From NCBI GenBank assembly GCA_019746975.1, contig JAIERK010000016.1, forward strand, positions 1 through 52,141: 52,141 nt of DNA, given 5' to 3'. The notes under the pieces are model-generated. The model saw only the letters and a program-made list of their open reading frames with translations. It made no database searches and was not told the origin of the DNA. This document shows positions 42,596 through 48,992 of the stretch, piece after piece (within the stretch, counting starts at the first letter, position 1; each line of letters opens with the position of its first letter). The position numbers and the translations under genes were made by a program. The stretch is from Candidatus Obscuribacterales bacterium (GTDB taxonomy: Bacteria > Cyanobacteriota > Vampirovibrionia > Obscuribacterales > Obscuribacteraceae).

Positions 42596-43111
42596 ATGCC
42601 GGACAAAGGAAAAACACCGCAAAAAGATTTGATCAAACGAGACGCATCTCACATGCCGGGAGCCGATGAGATCAAGTCGTTCATGGATGAAGCTATTCGA
42701 GAAGCCTACAACGGGCTCGAGGAGGGCGGAATCCCTATTGGATCTGTGTTGGTTCGAAAGGGAAAGATTATAGGACGAGGCCATAATAGAAGGATTCAGT
42801 TTGGAGATCCGACAGCTCATGCTGAAATCGATTGCCTGCGAGCCGTAGGCCGGCTGCGGTCCTTCAAGGACACGGTACTCTACTCCACCTTGATGCCGTG
42901 CGCCATGTGTGCCGGGGCATCGATTCAGTTCGGAGTTCCAATAGTTATTGCTGGGGAAAACCGCACATTTGCGAGCTCCCGACATTGGATGGAAGAAAAT
43001 GGTCTGACCGTTGTCGATTTAGACCTTGATGAATGCTTTGAGATGCTCAAGAAGTTCGCTGATGAGCATCCATCACTATGGAACGAAGATATAGGCGTTG
43101 AGCTGGATTGA
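42596..43111 (+). CDS. Yeast-type cytosine deaminase (CDA-fold nucleobase deaminase)
   Basis: 171 residues. Zinc and catalytic residues are H75 and E77 (HAE) and C102/C105 (PCAMCAG). The whole protein follows the layout of fungal Fcy1 cytosine deaminase: GGIPIGSVLV, GRGHNRRIQFGDPTAHAEID, VIAGENRTF, and the end DEHPSLWNEDIG. It should convert cytosine to uracil, or act on a related base, in the cytoplasm. Most bacteria use the unrelated CodA amidohydrolase instead. No strong ribosome site precedes ATG 42596. Guanine deaminase or TadA-like alternatives fit less well. Confidence 0.85.
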   Translation: MPDKGKTPQKDLIKRDASHMPGADEIKSFMDEAIREAYNGLEEGGIPIGSVLVRKGKIIGRGHNRRIQFGDPTAHAEIDCLRAVGRLRSFKDTVLYSTLMPCAMCAGASIQFGVPIVIAGENRTFASSRHWMEENGLTVVDLDLDECFEMLKKFADEHPSLWNEDIGVELD

Positions 43112-43201
43112 CCCCTCAGAAATACACATGCATATGTCTAGGACTAGCCAAGATTGACATTTGTGCTAGGGTAGAACATGAGAGACCAATGAGGAGTAAC
43201 C

Positions 43202-43432
43202 ATGAGAGTAAGTACGGGCAAGCCTACCACTGCAAAACGTGGTAGCAAAAAATCCGAAAAGCCTGAATTGGCAATGCTTGCGACTTGTCCCACCGGTGGA
43301 GGTGGCTGGTGCTCTTACCCTTTTACTGCTAAGCAACTGGAAAAACGAATGCAGGCCAAAGCAAAGCTGGCTGAAATAGATACGTTGCAGAAGCGGACAG
43401 CAAAGAGTAAGAAAGCTACGATCAACGCGTAG
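43202..43432 (+). CDS. Short peptide with C-x6-C / Gly-rich core, possible RiPP-like precursor
   Basis: 76 residues, ATG preceded by GAGGAG at good spacing, so probably translated. A TTGACA element at 43154-43159 hints at a promoter, but no clear -10 is placed correctly. The N-terminus is basic, then comes the short cysteine/glycine segment ATCPTGGGGWCSYPF, followed by a basic helix (TAKQLEKRMQAKAKLAEI) and a Lys-rich end. There is no signal peptide or membrane span. I recognise no family. The compact C-x6-C Gly/Trp core is reminiscent of modified-peptide cores, but no modifying enzyme is in the window, so that is conjecture. Zinc binding or a small RNA/DNA-binding role are alternatives. Confidence 0.65.
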   Translation: MRVSTGKPTTAKRGSKKSEKPELAMLATCPTGGGGWCSYPFTAKQLEKRMQAKAKLAEIDTLQKRTAKSKKATINA

Positions 43433-43921
43433 TTACCGATTCGAACTAACGAAACAATCGAGCAAGCATCACTCATTCCTCGATGCTGAACTATCATTCG
43501 AAAATTCGTGAAGCGGCAAAGTAGCTGTTCCGCATGCCTGAAGAGGAAACTGGGACCGCGGCGTCTCGCCGGCACAGCGATAATTCGAACATGAGCCAGT
43601 CGGAGGTTCTAAACAACTCCAGCTCGAGTCTCTGCAATCATGCTCGAATCCTAAGAGACGCCTGCGGTCCCAGTTCTTCGCCCTCCTACTCGAACACAGA
43701 CGGTCCTCCTTTACACAAATTTTGAGAAACACAAAATCACTGATAGCACCGCGTAAATACTGACGTCGTGGTCTGCCTTTCTCATCCACTCCCTGACTCT
43801 AGCAGGACGATATATGATGGCTCTCGTCCGGCATGAAGGATGCTCGCTAGTTTTGCAACTTCGTAGCTGGGGAAAGGGGAAATTAGACCCAGATGCTGGG
43901 GTTAGCTGGAGATAAAGGGAC
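43433..43921. other. 489-bp intergenic region before the two-component genes
   Basis: Contains a 128-bp element bounded by 20/21-base inverted repeats at 43548-43675. The remaining bases probably include the promoter of the response-regulator/kinase pair. Open frames here are short and unconvincing. Confidence 0.55.
43548..43675. repeat. 128-bp element bounded by 20-bp inverted repeats (structured RNA or MITE-like)
   Basis: AACTGGGACCGCGGCGTCTC at 43548-43567 pairs with 43655-43675 across an 87-base interior; the right arm differs only by one extra base. GAAG (43540-43543) and CTTC (43676-43679) could extend the stem. The interior has smaller matching segments (ATTCGAACA and TGCTCGAAT). No flanking target duplication is evident. 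It may be a small structured RNA or a miniature mobile element. Confidence 0.65.
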
Positions 43922-44593
43922 TTGGCGAAAATTCTTCTTGTGGAAGATGAACGAGATCTAGCGAAGCAGCTCGAAGATTGGTTCAAACGCGAGCAGCATA
44001 CGATTGAGGTCGCATACTCGGGAAACGAGGCGCTCAGTCATCTGCAAAGCTCCAAATATGATCTTGTGATACTCGACTGGATGTTGCCGCATGTGAGCGG
44101 TCTGGAAGTCTTGCAACAGATGCGCTCACGCAACAATCGCACTCCGGTAATTATGCTCACGGCAAAAGATTCTGAGGACGACAAAGAAAAGGGTCTGGAT
44201 TCAGGTGCCGATGACTATGTCACGAAACCATTTTCGTTGCGCGAACTGTCGGCTCGCACGCGCGCGGCATTAAGAAGGAGTTCGCAGGCGGCGAAAACAG
44301 TCTTGACGGCAGGCGATGTCGAGCTCGATCCGATATCCAGAACCGTCACCAGGGGTAGTGTTGAGGTTCATCTTGAACCACGAGAGTTTAACCTACTCGA
44401 ATTCTTCATGCGTCACCCTCAACAAGTATTCAGCGCCGACGCCCTAATAGACAGGGTTTGGCCGTCCGACACATTGATTTCGACCGATGCAATCAGAACA
44501 TACATTAAAATTCTTCGGAAGAAATTGGACAATGAGAAGTCCATTCAAAACGTAAGAGGGGTCGGCTATAAATTCGAGCCTGACACACAATGA
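43922..44593 (+). CDS. OmpR/PhoB-type response regulator
   Basis: 223 residues from a TTG start, the first start after an in-frame stop and the point where the receiver fold begins (AKILLVEDERDLAKQLEDW). The receiver domain has D52 as phosphorylation site (VILDWMLPHVSGLEV) and the conserved Lys in DDYVTKPFSLRELSAR. Residues about 125-223 are the winged-helix DNA-binding domain (VHLEPREFNLLEFFMRHPQQ; TYIKILRKKLDNE; VRGVGYKFEP). It activates or represses transcription on phosphorylation. The next gene, its kinase, overlaps by four bases (ATGA). Confidence 0.96.
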   Translation: MAKILLVEDERDLAKQLEDWFKREQHTIEVAYSGNEALSHLQSSKYDLVILDWMLPHVSGLEVLQQMRSRNNRTPVIMLTAKDSEDDKEKGLDSGADDYVTKPFSLRELSARTRAALRRSSQAAKTVLTAGDVELDPISRTVTRGSVEVHLEPREFNLLEFFMRHPQQVFSADALIDRVWPSDTLISTDAIRTYIKILRKKLDNEKSIQNVRGVGYKFEPDTQ

Positions 44594-45834
44594 AATTCTT
44601 CAATTGGAACCTGACAGCTCAGTTCGTCATTCTGGCGCTTTGCGTCTATTTGTGCCTGACAAGTCTGAGCTTGTTCCTTTTCTCTAGAGGTCTCAATGAG
44701 GCGCTCGATGATCAGCTTGATTCCTTGCTCGCGGAGCAGTCTCAACTTCTGGATTTCGACGGTAAGAAGTTTCACTGGCTTGCCGCCAATACAAAACTGA
44801 GCTCACAGTTTTTCAGACCGTTGGCATCGTACCAACTCTTCGACAGCACAGGCAAGATTCTTGGAGCGCACGGCGACTATCATTGCGCCAGTCTTTTTGC
44901 TAATGCACAGGAGATAAGAGGCGAGCCCTACACCTACAGGTCAAAATCGGTACCTTTGATAATCAACGGTCTGATGGTCGGTTATCTCCAAGTCCAGCTC
45001 CCGACCACACGAAGGGATGCCCTGCTGAAAGAGTTTGCCATCACCATTTTCGGTATCACACTATTCGGTTTTGCCTTGCTTGCCATTGTCGGATACTACT
45101 ATTCGAAGGAAGCAGCCCAGCCGATTTTCGACTCCTACGAACTCTTGCGACAATTTTCTACCGACGTGGCTCACGAGCTCAATACACCTATCAGCACAGT
45201 CCGAGCCACCGCGGAGAACATGAGTGAAGAGCTCAATGATCCGGATGCGCTCAAAGGTCGACTGGAGGTTATTAACAGAGCGGTCGAACGCATGAACATA
45301 ATCGTGAAAGACCTGATGCTGCTCACCAGGCTCGGCATGGAGTCGGAAAAACCGACCAAGCAGCACGAAAAAATTGAAGTGGCGAACCTAGTCGAGCACG
45401 TAGTTGCCGAATTCACAGATAGGTTCAAACAGAAATCAATTTCGTTGAGTTGCAACATCGAGGGCGATCCGGTAGTTCGAGGCTTCAGGGATCCGCTTCA
45501 CCGCATGATTGCCAACCTTCTTGAAAATGCACTGAGATACACAGACACAGGGGGCAAGGTTGCCGTCTTTTTAACAACCAACAATCAGAGCGCTACTATC
45601 GTCGTCTCGGACACCGGCATTGGCATTCCAGAGGAAAGCATTCCGAAGATTTTCGATCGCTTCTATCGAGTCGACAAAGCGAGGTCGCGAGACATGGGCG
45701 GAAGCGGTCTCGGTTTGTCCATCGTGAAGGCAATCACCACGATGCATGGAGCCCAAATCACTGTCGACAGCACGGTCGGAAAAGGCACAGCTTTCGAAGT
45801 GACGATCCCTCTCTACAAACCTGTTAAAAATTAG
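44590..45834 (+). CDS. Sensor histidine kinase, partner of the preceding regulator
   Basis: 414 residues; the ATG overlaps the stop of the regulator gene. Two membrane spans (about residues 10-32 and 150-172) enclose a 115-residue external sensor domain. A clear HAMP linker is not seen. The dimerisation domain carries H195 (FSTDVAHELNTPISTVRATA), and the ATPase domain has N-box NLLENALRYT, G1 DTGIGIPEE, F-box FDRFYRVDKARS and G2 GGSGLGLSI. It autophosphorylates and passes phosphate to the OmpR-type regulator. The signal is unknown. The 3' end overlaps that of the converging PII-like gene by four bases. Confidence 0.96.
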   Translation: MKFFNWNLTAQFVILALCVYLCLTSLSLFLFSRGLNEALDDQLDSLLAEQSQLLDFDGKKFHWLAANTKLSSQFFRPLASYQLFDSTGKILGAHGDYHCASLFANAQEIRGEPYTYRSKSVPLIINGLMVGYLQVQLPTTRRDALLKEFAITIFGITLFGFALLAIVGYYYSKEAAQPIFDSYELLRQFSTDVAHELNTPISTVRATAENMSEELNDPDALKGRLEVINRAVERMNIIVKDLMLLTRLGMESEKPTKQHEKIEVANLVEHVVAEFTDRFKQKSISLSCNIEGDPVVRGFRDPLHRMIANLLENALRYTDTGGKVAVFLTTNNQSATIVVSDTGIGIPEESIPKIFDRFYRVDKARSRDMGGSGLGLSIVKAITTMHGAQITVDSTVGKGTAFEVTIPLYKPVKN

Positions 45835-46154
45835 ACCCCAGGATCTGTGACTGCTTTTTCTATTCGCTTGGCATAGACCAAATCCCACACCAAAATAACG
45901 CCGTCGCCCTCTCTCCCGGTCCCGACGGCATCATTGATCAATTTCACCACTCGCATAGCTTGATCGTCTTCTATGGCGATTTCGATTTTGACCCTTTCCG
46001 TCAGAAACCCAACCAACTCGACATCGGATTCAAACTGCTCTCGGCCAAAGCCCTGAGCTTTCATGACGGTGACGCCTGGCACATTGCCGCGTCTCAATGC
46101 AGTGGTCAGACGCGGCAAATATTTGGGTCTGATAACGGACGAAATCAGTTTCAT
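45831..46154 (-). CDS. PII-like signalling protein with shortened T-loop
   Basis: 107 residues. The start MKLISSVIRPKYLPRLTTAL, VMKAQGFGRE, VKIEIAIEDDQAMRVVKLI and GTGREGDGVILVWDL follow the fold of GlnB/GlnK proteins strand by strand. The T-loop between GFGRE and VKIEIA is shorter than in classical PII and lacks the modified Tyr, so uridylylation is not expected. Such PII-like proteins often bind adenine nucleotides or other ligands and control transporters or enzymes. No ammonium transporter or glutamine synthetase gene is near. The gene converges on the histidine kinase gene with overlapping 3' ends. Confidence 0.88.
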   Translation of the reverse strand: MKLISSVIRPKYLPRLTTALRRGNVPGVTVMKAQGFGREQFESDVELVGFLTERVKIEIAIEDDQAMRVVKLINDAVGTGREGDGVILVWDLVYAKRIEKAVTDPGV

Positions 46155-46223
46155 ATCTTGAGGGTGAAAAGGAATCGAGACAAAGGTACCTTATTTGCAA
46201 GATTATTGCCTCAAAGAAGTCTT

Positions 46224-46257
46224 AAGCCGGCAACTGATCTACAGTCCCGGCTTTTTT
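46224..46257 (+). terminator. Plus-strand intrinsic terminator beyond the PII-like gene
   Basis: AAGCCGG (46224-46230) and CCGGCTT (46247-46253) form a 7-bp stem around a 16-base loop, followed by TTTT. No plus-strand gene ends nearby; the closest is the histidine kinase at 45834. It would end a transcript running antisense through the PII-like gene, or a small RNA. Confidence 0.65.
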
Positions 46258-46295
46258 AGTTACTTAGCCATTCGCCAGCCGTTAGGCACCGCTGC

Positions 46296-46454
46296 TTATG
46301 CAGCTTGAGGTCGTTTTGGGTGCCAGTTCAATTCACACACGCCATTCTTGCAATTAGCCATCGGCTCTTCATTCAATTCGTTCTGAGTCTCTTGAGTTTC
46401 GATCTCGTTCAACGAAGAATCTGCAACGGATTCAGTAGAGAAATCGGTATTCAT
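46296..46454 (-). CDS. Short peptide with C-x3-C and C-terminal Trp/Pro/Arg, possible RiPP-like precursor
   Basis: 52 residues from ATG 46454, chosen because GAGGA lies eight bases upstream; the frame opens 11 residues earlier without a site. The N-terminal 30 residues are acidic and Asn/Ser/Thr-rich, like a leader. The C-terminal part, NCKNGVCELNWHPKRPQAA, is a compact Cys-Lys-Asn-Gly-Val-Cys core with a following Trp. No signal peptide or membrane span. The leader/core look recalls ribosomally made modified peptides, but no maturase is in the window, so this remains an idea. A small metal-binding protein is another possibility. Confidence 0.6.
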   Translation of the reverse strand: MNTDFSTESVADSSLNEIETQETQNELNEEPMANCKNGVCELNWHPKRPQAA

Positions 46455-46782
46455 AATGGTTTCCTCAAAAAAAACTTGCATTCGCAACCTTCATGCCAAA
46501 ATGATAATGAATTAACACCGATTGGACGATTGGTGGAACTACGATGTCATACGTACTCTTCCCACAAAAAACTGTGCGCACATGCAGGATAAACACGTGA
46601 TGTTTTTCGGAAATCGGCAGTCGCGTACTTCCGGACCAACCGTGCAGGCACTAAGAAATTCCTGAAGGCGAGCAAAGTGTCTCGCTCCGGAAGAAACCCT
46701 CCCGGAGTAAAACTACTCAAGCACTTTATAGAGCGGCTTCTAGTCTTTAGACGACCAATCTGCTGTTGCTCGAAGTTGAGTC

Positions 46783-47028
46783 TTATGCATTCAACTTGCT
46801 AGAGCTTATCGCCACTATGCGCTCTGAGCGACGAAGTCTTCGCTTCGGTTGGAAATCCAAGGTTTCATCTTGAGTTGTTGGTCTTAATTTGTCCATCAGT
46901 CGGGATCGTTGTTCAAGATGCGAGATCCACTCTTTGTATGACTGAATCGACTGAGGCATTCCTGAGTGCACCATCGGTGATGTCAGCCCAAAAGCCGTTC
47001 CGTTGATTTCGTAAGCGCCACTTTTCAT
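46783..47028 (-). CDS. Small unknown protein with basic C-terminus
   Basis: 81 residues, ATG preceded by GAGAGGAAA at good spacing, so likely translated. The sequence starts MKSGAYEINGTAFGLTSPMV, then a helical EWISHLEQRSRLMDKLR and a basic segment PKRRLRRSERIVAISS. No signal peptide, membrane span or cysteines. It has the same minus-strand orientation as the short Cys peptide 330 bp away. Function not recognised; the Arg-rich stretch might bind nucleic acid. Confidence 0.6.
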   Translation of the reverse strand: MKSGAYEINGTAFGLTSPMVHSGMPQSIQSYKEWISHLEQRSRLMDKLRPTTQDETLDFQPKRRLRRSERIVAISSSKLNA

Positions 47029-47138
47029 GAGTTTCCTCTCTCAGTAACTCAAGGCTGCTCAGCAGTCGCCGGGGGATCGAAATTCCCTTGCAGAGGCGCG
47101 CTTTCTCTCAGCCTTAGAAATTCTCTTAGTAAGCGTCG

Positions 47139-47153
47139 TGTGTTTAAAACACA
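47139..47153. other. Small inverted repeat TGTGTTT-A-AAACACA
   Basis: Perfect 7-base arms with a single-base centre in the 276-bp gap between the small unknown gene and the TPR gene. GTCG and CGAC a few bases outside could extend pairing. No T-run follows. Possible operator or weak hairpin. Confidence 0.4.
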
Positions 47154-47304
47154 GGCGACTGACCATGCCGTCGTCTAATCCGACATAATCACCAATATAT
47201 TCATACTATGGATATTGTGACTTTTCTGTACCCTTACCAAGAGGAAAGTTCGTTGAGTCTATGCAGGTCAGCACCGGGCGCTGGCGCCAGTTGCGGAGCA
47301 CTGC

Positions 47305-48501
47305 CTACTTGCCGCTTCTGAGTGCCCGTGCGCGCTCTCTTATCTCCTGATACTTCTCCTTCTTACCAGCCTTTTTCAACGCGTCGGCATAGTCTTCAAT
47401 GTAGACGATCAGTTGTGGGTTGTTTTTTCCCAAATTGCGCTCCTCAAGCGCCAGAATAAGCTCTCTAACGGGAAGCGCGCGGTCGTACGCGCTCGATCTA
47501 CCAAAGATTTCCGCAATCTCGATCATACTTTCGATCATTCCTGGATGGTTCGGATCAGGGGCGTTCTCTGCGATTGCCAGCACTCTTTCGACAAGCGGGA
47601 CGGACTCCTCAAGCTTGCCTTCGTCAATAAACAGACAGGCTAAACTGCTCAATGTCTTCACGACGGCTGGATGATCCTTGCCGTACGCAGCTTCGTCAAT
47701 GGCAAGCGCCCGCGTCAGAAGCGGCTCCGCTTTCTCGTATTCACCTCTTGCGCTATATAGCTCCGCCATATTTGTGAGGATTGCGGATAGTCCTAAATCC
47801 CGCTCTTTGCCCGGAGCAACCTTCTCCTGGATTGCTAACGAACGCGCGAACAAGGGCTCTGCCTTGTCGTATTGCTCGCGATCCATGTACAAACCGGCAA
47901 GATTGTTGAGACTGTTCGCCACATCTTGATGATCGGCACCACATACTTTCTCGCGAATCGCAAGAGACCGCCTGAAAAGCTCTTCCGCTTTTTTCGTTGC
48001 TCCATTCTGCTCCTGAATCTCGGCAAGACTGTTGAGGATTTTCGCCACGTCGCGCGTCTCCTTGCCACCTTCTTTCTCGCGAATGATAAGCAAGCGATCG
48101 AAAACGGACTGCGCCTCCTCGAAGTTGTCCTGACTCATGTACGACATAGCGAGGTTTTCTAATGCCTCGGCAATCTGCGGGCTGTCGACTCCGAATTTTG
48201 CCTCGCGACAGGCTAACGCCCTCTTGAGGAGCGGCTCCGCCTTGCCGTATTGACCGCGTTTGAAATAGACAATGGCGAGATTCTCCAGACTCTTGTAGAG
48301 GCGCTCATCACCCTCACCGAATTTCTCGGCAATTTCGAGAGCATGCTTCAACTCCTCTTCTGCCTTTTTGAAGTCCTTCGCGCCATATGCGGCAAACGCT
48401 TCGTCCGTGGCTTCCGCCCATGACTCATTATCGTCGGCAAATGCCGCCGACGCAGCGAGCACCATGATTGATACCACATAAAATAGCAGCTTGTTTGACA
48501 T
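47305..48501 (-). CDS. Exported TPR protein, kinesin-light-chain-like
   Basis: 398 residues. Signal peptide LLFYVVSIMVLAASAAFADD. Residues about 30-385 consist of eight or nine 42-residue tetratricopeptide repeats with the eukaryote-like KLC pattern (LENLAIVYFKRGQYGKAEPL; LNNLAGLYMDREQYDKAEPL; LTNMAELYSARGEYEKAEPL). The repeats are unusually regular, which suggests recent internal duplication. Likely a periplasmic or surface scaffold. It lies 27 bp downstream of the small unknown gene at 48529 on the same strand. Confidence 0.92.
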   Translation of the reverse strand: MSNKLLFYVVSIMVLAASAAFADDNESWAEATDEAFAAYGAKDFKKAEEELKHALEIAEKFGEGDERLYKSLENLAIVYFKRGQYGKAEPLLKRALACREAKFGVDSPQIAEALENLAMSYMSQDNFEEAQSVFDRLLIIREKEGGKETRDVAKILNSLAEIQEQNGATKKAEELFRRSLAIREKVCGADHQDVANSLNNLAGLYMDREQYDKAEPLFARSLAIQEKVAPGKERDLGLSAILTNMAELYSARGEYEKAEPLLTRALAIDEAAYGKDHPAVVKTLSSLACLFIDEGKLEESVPLVERVLAIAENAPDPNHPGMIESMIEIAEIFGRSSAYDRALPVRELILALEERNLGKNNPQLIVYIEDYADALKKAGKKEKYQEIRERARALRSGK

Positions 48502-48528
48502 GTCGAAGAACCGGCGAGATCTGATCAG

Positions 48529-48909
48529 CTATTTTTTGGCTGGTTTGTATGGTTGAAAGGAAAGAAAAGGTTTTCCTTCCCAGAGAGCCGAGCCAATTGT
48601 AAGCGGTCCTACCGGATTGAACTGAAGCTTGACGCTAGCGCCCGCATCTTTTGCATCTTCAATGGTGGCACCACTGATCCAGGTCCAATCTACCGTACAG
48701 ACAGCTTCCTCCAGTCGAGGAAGCTGGCTTGCATCAACGACTTTAGCAGCGACAAAAGGGCTCGTGGGTTGAACTGCATCGAACATTACACCAGTCAAAT
48801 CATCGAACTTGATGGCAAAGCCGGTCAAGCTGCTGGATGCCTCGGTTACCTTCTTTCCGATTATTGCCTTGAGCGCTTCGGTGCGCTCAGCTGCGACTCC
48901 ATGTGTCAT
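48529..48909 (-). CDS. Small protein of unknown function
   Basis: 126 residues starting MTHGVAAERTEALKAIIGKK. No signal peptide or membrane span. A compact beta-rich fold is suggested by LTGFAIKFDDLTGVMFDAV, VCTVDWTWISGATIEDAKDA and VKLQFNPVGPLTIGSALW. I recognise no family. It precedes the exported TPR gene with a 27-bp gap and could be co-transcribed with it; the ribosome site is weak, so the start may differ. Confidence 0.65.
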   Translation of the reverse strand: MTHGVAAERTEALKAIIGKKVTEASSSLTGFAIKFDDLTGVMFDAVQPTSPFVAAKVVDASQLPRLEEAVCTVDWTWISGATIEDAKDAGASVKLQFNPVGPLTIGSALWEGKPFLSFQPYKPAKK

Positions 48910-48992
48910 ATCTGCTGTCCCATTTACTAATGCGCCAACATTATAGCCACATTGACGCTGACATTAGCCGAAATGTGATGACAGTCCCAAAC

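Noticed and set aside
42437..42985. 182-residue minus-strand frame over the deaminase gene
   Set aside because: Overlaps a clearly conserved enzyme and has no protein-like motifs of its own.
43548..43675. tRNA or tmRNA gene
   Set aside because: A T-arm-like CTCGAATCC is present, but no cloverleaf, anticodon arm or CCA end could be fitted.
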